Positions 25,921 through 36,250 are shown, numbered from the stretch's first letter. The stretch is DNA of 64,000 nt from Alphaproteobacteria bacterium (GCA_016722515.1 JADKJE010000001.1:868001-932000), one strand, 5' to 3'. Notes: generated by a model not told the origin, from the letters alone. Made by a program: numbers and translations.

Positions 25921-26571
25921 CTATTTATCTTTATCTTTTTCTTTATTTTTATGAGAACCACCACCCGAGCGATGTTCAATCACTTTATCAATAATTCCAA
26001 ATTCAATCGCTTCGACAGCCGACATAAAATTATCGCGCTCCATCGCTTTTTGAACATCAACCAGCTTCTTACCCGTATGGTGAACATAAATATTATTCAA
26101 GCGGCTTTTGACGCTTAAAATTTCACGTGCATGTATTTCAATATCGGTTGCCTGACCTTGGAAGCCACCAGAAGGCTGATGAATCATAATACGGGCATTA
26201 GGCAGCGCATAACGATGACCATCTGCCCCACCAGCAAGTAGTAAAGATCCCATAGAAGCGGCCTGTCCAATGCACAACGTGGTTACTTTGGGGCGGATAT
26301 ATTGCATGGTATCATAGATAGCAAGACCCGATGTCACCACTCCACCTGGAGAATTAATATACATGGAGATATCTTTCTCTGGATTTTCTGATTCCAAGAA
26401 CAACAACTGGGCAACAACCAGGCTTGCCATATTGTCTTCAACAGGACCGTTCACAAACACAATACGCTCTTTAAGCAAACGCGAGAAAATATCATATGCA
26501 CGTTCGCCACGGCTTGTCTGCTCAATGACCATTGGTACTAAAGTTGCGACTGTATCATTTATCCGTTCCAT
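25921..26571 (-). CDS. clpP: ClpP protease subunit
   Basis: 216 residues from the ATG at 26571, which has AGGA 7 bases upstream; an upstream TTG is less likely. The catalytic serine is S106 in GQAASMGS and the histidine H131 in MIHQPSGG; the aspartate lies further on. The barrel-forming serine protease works with ClpX. The C-terminus ends in an unusual Lys/Asp-rich tail (HKNKEKDKDK). It lies between tig and clpX, the usual arrangement. Confidence 0.97.
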   Translation of the reverse strand: MERINDTVATLVPMVIEQTSRGERAYDIFSRLLKERIVFVNGPVEDNMASLVVAQLLFLESENPEKDISMYINSPGGVVTSGLAIYDTMQYIRPKVTTLCIGQAASMGSLLLAGGADGHRYALPNARIMIHQPSGGFQGQATDIEIHAREILSVKSRLNNIYVHHTGKKLVDVQKAMERDNFMSAVEAIEFGIIDKVIEHRSGGGSHKNKEKDKDK

Positions 26572-26716
26572 AACATTCCTATTCAATTAAACTATTCCTT
26601 ATCACATCACAAGCCTACCAGAAAAATGTCAGATCTAAAATTGATCTTTTCTCTTCCGGTAGACTTCATGCTTACCCTTTAGCTAGAAGATTATGATTAA
26701 CGTAAGGTTAACAGCA

Positions 26717-28057
26717 CTAAGAAACGACAACTTCACCAGATTCAACTAATTTAACGAGCTCTTCTGCAGGAACTGTTTTTTCCTTAATTGGCGCCTTCTC
26801 CATAATAAAATCGACCACCTTCTCTTCAAGAATTGGGCCTTTTAAATAGTCACGCGCCTGCTCGTTGTTACGATAGTAATCAACCAACATTTGTGGATTG
26901 CCACGGAAATTTTTCAGCTGGTCAATAATCGCATGCTGGATATCGCCTTCGGTAACGTTGATATTGTTTTTACGGCCGGTATCAGACAATAAAATACCCA
27001 AACGAACCCGTCTAGCCGCCATTTCCTGATACTCTTTGCGCAAATCTTCCTCAGAGGTAGCCTTAAGCTCTTCATCATGCTCACGCTCTTTTTGAATCTT
27101 GTTCCAGAGTGAATCAAATTCCAAACCAACCATCTTAGCAGGGATTTCGAATTGATATTGTTTATCCAATATATCAAATAATTCACGCTTCAGTTTGGCA
27201 CGAGAGATTTTTTGATAATCGCTCTCGATCACCTTTTTAACCTGTTCACGTAACGCATCCAATGTTTCATAACCCTGGTTTTTAGCATATTCATCATTGA
27301 TTTCAGGGACGTGCATCTGAGCAATTTCTTGAACGGTTACATCGAACTCGGCAGGTTTACCAGCCAGTTCGGTTGAATGATAATCAGCTGGGAAATCCAC
27401 TTTCACTGTTACTTGGTCTCCAACTTTAGCGCCTTTAAGCTGATCTTCAAATCCTGGAATAAAGGTATTAGAGCCCAAAATCAGTTTAGAGCCACTTGCT
27501 GTACCACCCTCAAATGCCACACCATCGATTTTGCCAACAAAATCAATCGTAACCTCATCATTGTCCTCAGCCTTATGAGAGGCATCTTCAATTTTCTTAG
27601 CGAACTTGGACCACTGGGCCAAACGATCGATCCCTTTCGTGATTTCTGCTTCATCCACTTGGACAACCGAGCGCTCAAGCTCCAGTTTGCTAAAATCGAT
27701 ATCAGGCGTTTCTGGATAGGTTTCAAGGGTCACTTTAAAAACAAAATCCTTACCGTCTTCATACTCGTCAAAATCTAAATCAGGAGTCAATGCAGGACGA
27801 ATTTTCCGCTCCTGGAACAAATGGAAAACAGCATCCTGGATCACGTGGTTGATGGTGTCATTTACTAATGACTCGCCATATCGTTTTTTAATGATGGCAA
27901 CGGGTACTTTTCCCTTTCTGAAACCAGGAACTTGTGCGGTCTCCTGGATACGGCTTACCTCTTTATCCATATGCGATTCAATCACGTTTGCCGTGATTTT
28001 AATCTCATAAAAATGACTCAAACCTTCAACTTTTTCCTGGGTAACTGTAAATGCCAT
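26717..28057 (-). CDS. tig: Trigger factor
   Basis: 446 residues. The ribosome-binding signature is GFRKGKVPVAIIKKRYGES near residues 46-64. The FKBP-type prolyl isomerase domain covers ~155-245 (VTIDFVGKIDGVAFEGGTAS, LILGSNTFIPGFEDQLKGAK). The helical C-terminal chaperone arms follow. It binds nascent chains at the ribosome exit. As first gene of tig-clpP-clpX-lon it probably carries the main promoter, in the ~130 bases between it and tRNA-Leu. Confidence 0.97.
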   Translation of the reverse strand: MAFTVTQEKVEGLSHFYEIKITANVIESHMDKEVSRIQETAQVPGFRKGKVPVAIIKKRYGESLVNDTINHVIQDAVFHLFQERKIRPALTPDLDFDEYEDGKDFVFKVTLETYPETPDIDFSKLELERSVVQVDEAEITKGIDRLAQWSKFAKKIEDASHKAEDNDEVTIDFVGKIDGVAFEGGTASGSKLILGSNTFIPGFEDQLKGAKVGDQVTVKVDFPADYHSTELAGKPAEFDVTVQEIAQMHVPEINDEYAKNQGYETLDALREQVKKVIESDYQKISRAKLKRELFDILDKQYQFEIPAKMVGLEFDSLWNKIQKEREHDEELKATSEEDLRKEYQEMAARRVRLGILLSDTGRKNNINVTEGDIQHAIIDQLKNFRGNPQMLVDYYRNNEQARDYLKGPILEEKVVDFIMEKAPIKEKTVPAEELVKLVESGEVVVS

Positions 28058-28185
28058 GGATATCCTCTTCCAAAAGAACGTTTATAACTCAAATAGTTAA
28101 CAGCCCGCCGTTAATAAGTCGGGTGCAACATTAGCTTCTCTTCAACGCGTTAGCAGCATTAATCGCACCACCCCCCGTAGGAGGA

Positions 28186-28270
28186 TGGTGCGGGTGGAGG
28201 GACTTGAACCCCCACGACCGAAATCGCTAGGACCTAAACCTAGTGCGTCTGCCAATTCCGCCACACCCGC
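28186..28270 (-). tRNA. tRNA-Leu(TAG)
   Basis: 85 nt with a long variable arm. Acceptor GCGGGTG/CACCCGC, anticodon stem CTAGG/CCTAG, loop TTTAGGT (anticodon TAG), T loop TTCAAGT, CCA encoded. Confidence 0.95.
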
Positions 28271-28378
28271 TAATCACGAAAACACAGAAACATCTCATTT
28301 AACCCAAATTAATGGATTATGCAAGCAATTAACACCTAAAACTTGAAAATCCCCGATTTGAGAGGAGGCTTAGGCGAA

Positions 28379-29440
28379 TTATTTCTTGGTTTTCGTATTA
28401 TTTTTTTGATGATCCCTTTGTAGAGCCTCAAGAATAGTTATAATTTGTGTTCGTTCTCTCAACAATACCTCCCTAGGTAAAGGAATCAATCCGTTGTCAA
28501 TCGTATAGCCATATTGTCCTAATGCCTTATCACTGAGCAATTCTTTCACAAATTCAACAATGCCAGGCACAAATCCAACATTTTCAGCCTTGATATAAAC
28601 ATAGAGTAACCGAGAGATGCTGTATTTACCACTAATAATTGAATCAAAGTCAGGATCGACTCCCGCTATTAACGTTGCTTTAAGCACATCCTGATTTTGA
28701 TCTAAGAAACTAAAACCGAAAATCCCTAAAGCATCTGGATTATGGATCAGTTTCTGAACAATCAAATTATCATTTTCACCAGCTTCCACAAAAACGCCGT
28801 CTTCACGCATCTGCCTACATTTTTTTTTAAGGACTTCTTTATCAGGATAGTGCGCCTTGAATTCCGGAAGCTGTTTACATTCCTCCTCCAACACCAAATC
28901 ACTAAATGCATCCCGTGTTCCCGATGACGTAGGCGGACCGTAAATAAGGATTGGCCGGTGCGCTAGCTGTGGTGAAATTTCATCCCAATAACGATAATGA
29001 TTAGGAACTAACCTTCCTTCTACAGGAATCAATTTTGCCAAAGCCAGAAATAATTCTTTTCTGGTTATCGAAAGAGTTTCGGTCTTGCGCAGCGCAGCAA
29101 GAACGATACCATCGTAGCCAATTTTAATCTCGATTGGATTCTTAACCCCATTCTTGAGGCATAATTCTCTTTCCCCGTCTTTGATAGGACGTGAGGCATC
29201 GGCAATATCAGGGTATTTAAGTCCTGTACCAGAACAGAATATCTTAAAACCGCCTCCAGTTCCGGTTGCTTCAACAACAGGTGTTTTATATCGGCTTTCT
29301 CGACCGAATTCCTCGGAAACTGACGTCACAAATGGATACACAGTCGACGATCCTACAGCATGGATATAGTCGCGCGCCAACGCATGAGGCGCACACAGGC
29401 ACACCAAGCCACTTAACAATATTGCTAATCCCATTTTCAT
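28379..29440 (-). CDS. PstS-like periplasmic phosphate-binding protein
   Basis: 353 residues with a signal peptide (KMGLAILLSGLVCLCAPHALA, cleavage near residue 22). The N-terminal HAVGSSTVYPFV and the GTGGG block are the phosphate-contact loops of PstS-type proteins. The later GPPTSSGTRDAF and DNLIVQKL segments also fit. Expected role: capture of phosphate for an ABC importer. No pstCAB genes are near, so it may be an orphan or a sensor partner. It is divergent from the histidine-kinase-like gene at 29630, which could suggest a PhoR-like relation. Confidence 0.85.
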   Translation of the reverse strand: MKMGLAILLSGLVCLCAPHALARDYIHAVGSSTVYPFVTSVSEEFGRESRYKTPVVEATGTGGGFKIFCSGTGLKYPDIADASRPIKDGERELCLKNGVKNPIEIKIGYDGIVLAALRKTETLSITRKELFLALAKLIPVEGRLVPNHYRYWDEISPQLAHRPILIYGPPTSSGTRDAFSDLVLEEECKQLPEFKAHYPDKEVLKKKCRQMREDGVFVEAGENDNLIVQKLIHNPDALGIFGFSFLDQNQDVLKATLIAGVDPDFDSIISGKYSISRLLYVYIKAENVGFVPGIVEFVKELLSDKALGQYGYTIDNGLIPLPREVLLRERTQIITILEALQRDHQKNNTKTKK

Positions 29441-29629
29441 ACTAGAACCCTAAACAGCCTTAGGCACATCTTACACCCTAAGACAACAACTCCGTATAGC
29501 CAACTGATCACTTAAAGTCAAGATTCAAACCATTTTCAACCACTCATAATTGACGATCCCTTGCTTAACCAATGTATATCGTGTAATAAAAGAGGCCTGT
29601 TTTCATCTCATTCTTTGGAATAATTATCC

Positions 29630-31345
29630 ATGCCACGGCATAAACCATTAGCCCCTTTTAAAGAAGGCATCTTAATGCTCGCCATAGGAGTGATTGGGAT
29701 TATTGTTGCCGTGTGCTATAACTTATGGCGTGACTACAAGCAGATTGATGAGCTTGTCTATAAAAAACTAGCAGGAATGGAATCCAAATTAACACATACG
29801 TTTGATTACACTCATTCTGTTTTGCAAATCATGTCCAGGACCATTCGTGTCAATTACGAAGATCCTAATTATATCAGTTCACTCTTGCGTGATTACAGTT
29901 ATGCCACTAAATCTGCCTATTCCAGTGCCTGGACCATTTTCTCCTGGGCTAATAATCAGCATTATATTACGGTTGACGCTTTCTTTGGAATCATGGAACA
30001 ACCGTATGATTTATCGTCACGCGATTACATTACCTACACAGTACAGCATCCTGGAATCCTGCATTTAGGCAAACCAGTCTATGGTTCAACCAGTCGCCGC
30101 TGGATGATTCCGGGAGGGTTAGGCGTTACCGACATCGATGGCACATTTATCGGCACGTTGACGATCGGTTTTGATATCGAAAAAATCACTCAGGTTTTAC
30201 AGGGCGAAACTAATTCTGATTCACTTCAATTTGCGCTGCTTAACCTCCAAGGCGAACCCGTCATCAAATCCGACCCTACCTTACAAGAATTTGATCAAGT
30301 TAAAATTACTGCTTCCCCGAATTATCCGTCCGTAAGCATCCGCGATTTTATCAGCAGTGATCTTAAATTTTCTAAACAGGATGGGCGATGGGCACAAACC
30401 GATCATCGTTTTTATTTTTACAGAGTTCAGGGATACCCTTATATTCTCTATGCCAATCTTGATTCTAGTTTTATTTTTAATGAATTATTACGATCCAGCG
30501 TTCAGAAATCGGGCCCATTGATCGCCTTTTTAGTAATAGTGATTACCCTTTTCTTCATTGCACGATACCGACAAAATTATTTGATGAACCGGATTCATTC
30601 AGCTTCAAGCCTACTTAAAAGAGCCTCTGTTTCTAAAGAAGAATTCCTGTCACAAATCGTATTTGAACTTAGAAACCCCCTTTCCATGGTAATCTCTATT
30701 TCAGAAACCATGCAGCAAGAAACATTTGGAACAATCCCAGAACATTATAAGAATTTCATCAAGGATATTGAACTCTATAGCCGTGATGCGCTTGATTTTA
30801 TTGATGATGTAAGTGATCTCAGCCATGCATCATCTTTATCACACGCGTTCCAAGTTGTTCCCTTTGACATCGGCGCGATTATACGCAGATCTATGAACCA
30901 AAATATGTCCCTGTCGATGCACCGGCAGATACGGTTGCAAAGCCATATTGAACATCAATTGCCTAAACTGCTTTCAGATCCCAAACGAATTAAACAAATT
31001 CTCAATCATTTTATCCGTAATGCCATTTCAGTTTCCAATAATTTCAGCACGATCACCGTTGGTGCAAAAAGTCATGAAGACAAAGTTGAAGTGTTTGTTG
31101 CCGATAAAGGTTTGGGGCTGACTTCATCAGAAATAGACATTTTATTAGGTAAGCAACATATTCTTGATGGCTCTCCCTCCACCCATATCAATCCAACAGG
31201 CCTAGGTCTAAAACTAGTAGCCCATCTCTGTCAAAATCTGGGAATTGATTTTTCTATCGAAAGCGAAAAAGGACAAGGCACGCGAATGATCCTTCGCTTT
31301 CCTAAAGAAAAAATAGATTGGATGAAAGATAGGTCCAAACTCTAG
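29630..31345 (+). CDS. Membrane sensor kinase-like protein lacking the phospho-acceptor His
   Basis: 571 residues: a membrane segment at ~13-31, a long periplasmic sensor domain of double-Cache type (~32-290), a second membrane segment at ~294-312, a DHp-like helix pair and a HATPase_c domain. The H-box reads FLSQIVFELRNPLS, so the residue that is His in (S/N)HELRTPL is F345. The ATP-binding domain keeps its N box (NHFIRNAISVS), G1 (DKGLGL) and G2 (GLGLKLV). It can probably bind ATP but cannot autophosphorylate in the usual way. It may act as a phosphatase or an allosteric partner. No response regulator is adjacent. It is divergent from the PstS-like gene. Confidence 0.85.
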   Translation: MPRHKPLAPFKEGILMLAIGVIGIIVAVCYNLWRDYKQIDELVYKKLAGMESKLTHTFDYTHSVLQIMSRTIRVNYEDPNYISSLLRDYSYATKSAYSSAWTIFSWANNQHYITVDAFFGIMEQPYDLSSRDYITYTVQHPGILHLGKPVYGSTSRRWMIPGGLGVTDIDGTFIGTLTIGFDIEKITQVLQGETNSDSLQFALLNLQGEPVIKSDPTLQEFDQVKITASPNYPSVSIRDFISSDLKFSKQDGRWAQTDHRFYFYRVQGYPYILYANLDSSFIFNELLRSSVQKSGPLIAFLVIVITLFFIARYRQNYLMNRIHSASSLLKRASVSKEEFLSQIVFELRNPLSMVISISETMQQETFGTIPEHYKNFIKDIELYSRDALDFIDDVSDLSHASSLSHAFQVVPFDIGAIIRRSMNQNMSLSMHRQIRLQSHIEHQLPKLLSDPKRIKQILNHFIRNAISVSNNFSTITVGAKSHEDKVEVFVADKGLGLTSSEIDILLGKQHILDGSPSTHINPTGLGLKLVAHLCQNLGIDFSIESEKGQGTRMILRFPKEKIDWMKDRSKL

Positions 31346-31702
31346 ATTACCAGACTCACCAGCGCATCCTTTAACATAGAATGTTCCTCTACTTCAATCC
31401 TCACCCAACTGGCATCATGATTAGCGCCTGGCATGACTCCTGGAGGACAATGGTTGGAAGCACAAAATTTATTTAGTTCAAAAAGTTCAGTAGCCGACGA
31501 AAACAAGAGACAGAAGTGCTGAATAGAGGTTATTCATAGGTTCACATATAGCCACCCGGCGTTACATCGTTCTACGGATTGAATGATGGTTTCCGGCTAA
31601 AGAATGCACACGCATAAATATCTTTCTTTAGGAATGATTATTAGACAATATAATGTTAACCTAGTGTGCAATAAGCTACACAACCCTGTTTTTGGAATAC
31701 CC
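31346..31702. other. 357-base stretch without a recognised gene
   Basis: Follows the sensor gene. It contains an upstream in-frame extension of the RRM gene (ATG at 31604) that I reject as start because the family begins at the later ATG. No RNA gene or terminator is clear. Confidence 0.4.
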
Positions 31703-31954
31703 ATGAAAATAATGGTACTTGGCCTCTCTAAAGCCCTCACTCACCACGAATTACTCGATCTATTCAAACCTTTTGGCCATGTTCAATCCTGTACCCTGGT
31801 AATGGATAAAGTTGCAGGAACCTCGAAAGGCTTCGGTTTTATTGAAATGCCGAACGAACAAGAAGCTCTCGCTGCGATTGCTGCCCTCAATAAAACGAGG
31901 GTTGCTGGCGGTCGAATTCGGGTAAAACGTGCTGAAGAAACCGACAAAGAATAA
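31703..31954 (+). CDS. RRM-type RNA-binding protein
   Basis: About 83 residues from the ATG at 31703 (MKIMVLGLSKALTHHEL). A single RNA recognition motif has RNP2 as IMVLGL and RNP1 as SKGFGFIEM, with the basic end GGRIRVKRAEE. Small single-RRM proteins occur in several bacterial groups and bind single-stranded RNA, sometimes with cold-shock roles. A GGAA sequence lies about 7 bases upstream. Confidence 0.88.
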   Translation: MKIMVLGLSKALTHHELLDLFKPFGHVQSCTLVMDKVAGTSKGFGFIEMPNEQEALAAIAALNKTRVAGGRIRVKRAEETDKE

Positions 31955-32075
31955 AGCATCATCGCTAGTCCCCATCTTTATTTCTTCTTTATACATTATT
32001 GTCAAATACTCACTGCACCTATATGCTTATTGTGTCATGATAACATTTGCCGTTCATTTTTAAGGGATCATCATT

Positions 32076-32648
32076 ATGAAAACACATTTTCTCAGCACAA
32101 CTGCTTTAGTCATTGCACTTGCATTCAGCCCAATCGCCGCATCTTCCGCTCGTGCGCACCAAATGGGTAAAGATGCTCTGGTAAGCTCACCCAATGCTGA
32201 ATCGGCACCTTATGACCTCCAATTTCTTGATACCATTATCGAGCAGCATAGCGAGGGTATGATTATCTTCCAACTGGCTGCTGAAATGGCACAAAACCAG
32301 GAAGTCCGGAATTATGCCCAGATGATGTTAGATGGCGAACAACAGGAAATCCCATTCATACAGGATATTCGCCATGCTATCGCCCCTAATGCACCGGAAG
32401 CCATTAACATGAAATTGCCAGGCATGATGGCACTGGATGGTTATAGGCTTGAACATACCCAAGGCAAAAAATTCGACCAGCTTTTTCTTGATATGGCTAT
32501 TAAACATCATCAAGGTGGGATCACCATGGCACGCAATGCCATAAAACATGGACAAAACCAACGTGTCAAAGACAGGGCACAGATCATTATCGATCGAATG
32601 ACAAAAGAAATAACCGACATGAAACACATGCGTGCGGCTGTAAAATAA
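32076..32648 (+). CDS. DUF305 family exported protein
   Basis: 190 residues. The signal peptide is the first ~27 residues (STTALVIALAFSPIAASSARA). The mature part has the two His-containing repeats of DUF305: DTIIEQHSEGMIIFQLA and DMAIKHHQGGITMARNA. These four-helix proteins are ferritin-like and suspected to bind metal through HxxH/M-type ligands. The exact role is unknown. It stands alone with its own start region (AAGGGATCATCATT before the ATG). Confidence 0.85.
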   Translation: MKTHFLSTTALVIALAFSPIAASSARAHQMGKDALVSSPNAESAPYDLQFLDTIIEQHSEGMIIFQLAAEMAQNQEVRNYAQMMLDGEQQEIPFIQDIRHAIAPNAPEAINMKLPGMMALDGYRLEHTQGKKFDQLFLDMAIKHHQGGITMARNAIKHGQNQRVKDRAQIIIDRMTKEITDMKHMRAAVK

Positions 32649-32661
32649 ATCTAGATGTTGC

Positions 32662-32704
32662 CCGTGAAGAGTCATGGCGCCAAGAGTGCGATCCCTCTTC
32701 ACGG
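32662..32704 (+). terminator. Inverted repeat after the DUF305 gene
   Basis: CCGTGAAGAG ... CTCTTCACGG, a 10-bp perfect stem with a 23-base loop, without a U run. It could act as a factor-dependent terminator or as a boundary between the convergent DUF305 and 1078-aa genes. Confidence 0.4.
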
Positions 32705-32737
32705 ACATAACCAATCACGATTGGTTTGAATCCCCAC

Positions 32738-35700
32738 CTATCTATTTTGGCCCAATCTACTTTGGCCCAATCTACTTTGGCTAGTTGACCGCGGTTGATT
32801 TACCACGCTTTGGAGAGTATGTTTATACTCCTGTAATTCAGGACGGTTTTGGATATGTTCTGATAATGTTGCTTTTTTATAGTTTGAAATCTTACCTTCA
32901 AACGAGACGATCTCCTGTTGATTAAACCAGATAAAAGGGTCCGTAGCTAACGTAGGGTTTTGTTCAATTATACCTATCGCTACGTCTATCTCTCCTGCAT
33001 TAATAGCGTATTGAAATCTAATCGCACCAGCAGCAAATCGCAAATTACCAATTTGGCTTCTCATATTAGAGGTAACCCGGTCAGAGAGAGTATCAAGCGT
33101 AGTACCTGCTCCCATACGCCCCTCAAGAGCAATATTAATATCATCACAAGCTTCGTTATTTGCATATGCTTTTCGAATTTCACGAACAGAACGGACAATG
33201 GTTAATTCCAATTCATGCCATTGATGATCCATTTTATCTGCGATCTTATTCAATTCATCCGCAAATAATGGATGTTGAAATACACTCATAGGATATTGCG
33301 TATCCCTAACCATCGCTAACATAACATGCTCTGGTGTTGGGCAGGAATAAAATTCAAACGCATCACCATAATCAATACCGGCGACTCTTTTATTTGCGAT
33401 AATCCCAAAATTCCCTTCATTTACGTCTTTATTGGTAATAACAATATTGATAGAAAGAATTCTCAAAAGGTCAGGATATAGAAGAATCAGATGCGCAAAA
33501 TATTCACCATATTTTTGTCTTATAGTAGCAGGGCTATCATGTTTCTCGAGTTCAATAGGCGCTACTTCCTGAAAGTCACGCACATACGTTGAAGCCAAAT
33601 AAACCGCTGCATCCACTCCACATACTAAAAAAACTTTGGGAGCTGATTCTTTGCCAGCGAAGAAACGCGCTATATCCGAGGCTAATTTTTCAATGACATT
33701 TGCATCAGCCATGGATTGCTGATCTTTAATCATAATCAAACGATCTGAAAAACCGTTTTTGGCATGCACAACGGCACCAGGGTTGAATCCCTTGGTTTTG
33801 GGTGCCACCAGATTGAAATCACTGATGGATCGAGGCTCACCAGGCTGGTGCTTGGTAAATAGCGGCTGACTATTTTTAACGGTTGCAAGTTCGGTGATAA
33901 CACTCTTATTTTGGTTTTGAGCACCTTCGTTAGATCGCTGATTATTTCGACGCAACTCGGCTAACTTCTTATTCCCAAAATGAACTAAACACGTTAAAAA
34001 CGCTTGCTGGTTTTGTTCATATGGAATCTCACTCTTACAAAGCAGAAAATCCTTCGGGTATTGTGTATGTAAATGTTGACTAAACGCCATTAAACGTTCA
34101 TGTGCATCGCCAAATCGATCGTTAATACCACCTGGTTTAAACCATTTTCGAATGGTGTTGAGCGCTTGTACTGTTTTTCTATAGGTTCTTTTATTCCTTT
34201 TGCCTTCAGCCTTATCACAGGCTAACGATTGACTAACGTTGTTCGTCAAACATTCTGTCAATGGAAACCCTGCTTCAACAGCAGACACAATCATGCCTGA
34301 AATCAGGGCTTTTACACTGCTTGTTAAATATAAGCCAAACGAGTAATGATCCAGCCACGAGAGTGTAAAATGTCTTAAATCATCCGGTGTTAGAGCACGC
34401 TGTTTGATACACGTTTCTGCAAATAATCGCCCCTCATGAAAAAGATTATGAGGATTAACATCCTCCTTAAGTGCATGAATAGGTAATCCCGCGTCTTCAG
34501 GAAAATGTGATTGGGCCCATTTGAACGCTTCAGATACACCGGCTCTTTCTTCCAAAAACATAGCTAAAAACCGCTGACTATCTTCTGTGTTATAGAATCC
34601 AGCAGGCACAGGAAGATTAATGTATGAATTGATTTTAGCCCAAGCGTTAGATGTCAGGTGATTCTGTATACTGGCTATGGTTATAGTATCGTCTTCAATC
34701 ATGTTGGTGAGTAATCTGTATCTTCCATTCAATTGCGTTTTTTGGATAGGATCAAGACAATTAGAACCCAATTCTGCTTTTATGTTGATTGCAAGCGCAT
34801 TTAGTTCATCACGTCTATTGCTTATGATTTTATCAAAGAACTGGGCAGTCATTACCTCCATTTGAAAAGCGGTAAAATTTTGAGAGACAACATCCTTATT
34901 AAAACGCTTTAAAGTATCATTGACTTGTTTTTGTCCAGCGTTAGGCGTTCCTTTGAAATATCCCCAATTTTCTTTTAAAAAACATTTTAAAAACTTTTTA
35001 GGAGTTTGTTTATCGTAAAAAATGGGCGCAATCAGCGCATAAAGTTCCTTTCCAACTATTTTCTCTTGGTTCACAATTATTTGTAAGGAACCCTGTTGAT
35101 TTTTTTGATCGGCCCAATCAAACATAACGCCGCCAGCTACCTCAATCGGCGTACCTACTGTAAAATTATCGCCTCGATGAGGAACGGCGTATTGCATCAC
35201 CACAAAAGGTATTGTTTGTGCAGGCCCACCTCTATCTCCGAAGCGCAAATTGTGAACCGCGTTAAATGCCCGCGTAATCTCCGCATGGGTTAATAAAGGA
35301 TATTTCTTGTTTATGTATTTTATGACATCACTTATATTTGATTGCCCTGATTCCAACACATAAAACATATTTCTTAGAAATGAACCGAATTGGAGAGTGG
35401 TGCCTTTTCTAGATGATTTGATTGCCCCTTTAAACGACGCTCCTAATACTTTGTATTTTTTCTTATCTTGCGGCGCCTGATCTTCCCGACCGTCCACATC
35501 CTCTTCAATATCTTTGCCAAATTTTAAGAATCGGGTTAGAAACCGATGAATACTACCGGGATGAATTTGTATAAAGGCCTGATTACCCTTATAAGCTAAA
35601 TCAATCTTCGTAATGCCCGCTGCAAGAAGTGTCGCCGCCAAACGTTGCGCACCCTCTTTATGACCTGGCAAAAAATTAAAAATAATAGAATGATGCCCCA

Positions 35701-35974
35701 AGCCCACGTAGAAAGAATCTTCTTGCAATTCAGTGAGTTTATTAATCAACACCTTGTGCATTTTATAGAGCACATTCTCACAGGCATGTATCCCGTCGAT
35801 CATGTAAATAGGATTAGATTTAAGTGGTGTAAAATAGTTAGCGTTTTTGTGCCTGCTTGCATAGAAATTTTTAAATCGTCCATCGCTTTCAAAAGGTAGG
35901 GCATTTAAATTATCCAATCGAACCATTTCCAATTCGGCATCCTGATCATTTACTATAATATTATCGAATTTCAC
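32738..35974 (-). CDS. 1078-residue protein with a kinase-like C-terminal region; possible effector
   Basis: No signal peptide or membrane segments. Residues ~97-153 (IIFNFLPGHKEGAQRLAATL ... FLTRFLKFGK) resemble a module present twice in the neighbouring 706-residue protein. Residues ~740-900 follow the order of a protein/lipid kinase fold. K750 (LIMIKDQ) and E762 (NVIEKLASDIARFF) fit the VAIK lysine and alpha-C glutamate. The catalytic-loop-like D850-VNEG-N855 and the metal-binding-like GID868YGDAF follow. That pattern is closest to PI3/4-kinase or HipA-type loops (DxxxxN...DxG). The C-terminus carries three SRLGQ-type 5-residue repeats. Length, lack of export signals and location beside a U-box-like protein suggest a host-directed protein; this is inference. 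Confidence 0.65.
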   Translation of the reverse strand: MKFDNIIVNDQDAELEMVRLDNLNALPFESDGRFKNFYASRHKNANYFTPLKSNPIYMIDGIHACENVLYKMHKVLINKLTELQEDSFYVGLGHHSIIFNFLPGHKEGAQRLAATLLAAGITKIDLAYKGNQAFIQIHPGSIHRFLTRFLKFGKDIEEDVDGREDQAPQDKKKYKVLGASFKGAIKSSRKGTTLQFGSFLRNMFYVLESGQSNISDVIKYINKKYPLLTHAEITRAFNAVHNLRFGDRGGPAQTIPFVVMQYAVPHRGDNFTVGTPIEVAGGVMFDWADQKNQQGSLQIIVNQEKIVGKELYALIAPIFYDKQTPKKFLKCFLKENWGYFKGTPNAGQKQVNDTLKRFNKDVVSQNFTAFQMEVMTAQFFDKIISNRRDELNALAINIKAELGSNCLDPIQKTQLNGRYRLLTNMIEDDTITIASIQNHLTSNAWAKINSYINLPVPAGFYNTEDSQRFLAMFLEERAGVSEAFKWAQSHFPEDAGLPIHALKEDVNPHNLFHEGRLFAETCIKQRALTPDDLRHFTLSWLDHYSFGLYLTSSVKALISGMIVSAVEAGFPLTECLTNNVSQSLACDKAEGKRNKRTYRKTVQALNTIRKWFKPGGINDRFGDAHERLMAFSQHLHTQYPKDFLLCKSEIPYEQNQQAFLTCLVHFGNKKLAELRRNNQRSNEGAQNQNKSVITELATVKNSQPLFTKHQPGEPRSISDFNLVAPKTKGFNPGAVVHAKNGFSDRLIMIKDQQSMADANVIEKLASDIARFFAGKESAPKVFLVCGVDAAVYLASTYVRDFQEVAPIELEKHDSPATIRQKYGEYFAHLILLYPDLLRILSINIVITNKDVNEGNFGIIANKRVAGIDYGDAFEFYSCPTPEHVMLAMVRDTQYPMSVFQHPLFADELNKIADKMDHQWHELELTIVRSVREIRKAYANNEACDDINIALEGRMGAGTTLDTLSDRVTSNMRSQIGNLRFAAGAIRFQYAINAGEIDVAIGIIEQNPTLATDPFIWFNQQEIVSFEGKISNYKKATLSEHIQNRPELQEYKHTLQSVVNQPRSTSQSRLGQSRLGQNR

Positions 35975-36250
35975 TTAATATCCATTCATCATTAATTTTA
36001 ATTATAAATAACATTATACTGCTATAACTTATTTTTATAAATCTATATTATTTGATATCTTTTTGACTCCAATAAATGCGTCAATTCCACACACAAAATG
36101 ACCCTTTAAAACGTAGTAAGCGAGTCGGAAGTGCTGCTTAAATGCGAACATTCAGGATCGTTAGCCGTCCCTTCAACGCATAACTCACTTGGAAATACAC
36201 CCAAGTAGCCCCCGACGTTCACACGTCAGCGGCTACATTGAGGACAGATA

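Noticed and set aside
32741..32785. Short tandem repeat taken at first for a CRISPR-like or VNTR locus
   Set aside because: It is a 15-bp in-frame repeat coding SRLGQ at the C-terminus of the 1078-residue protein; no spacers.
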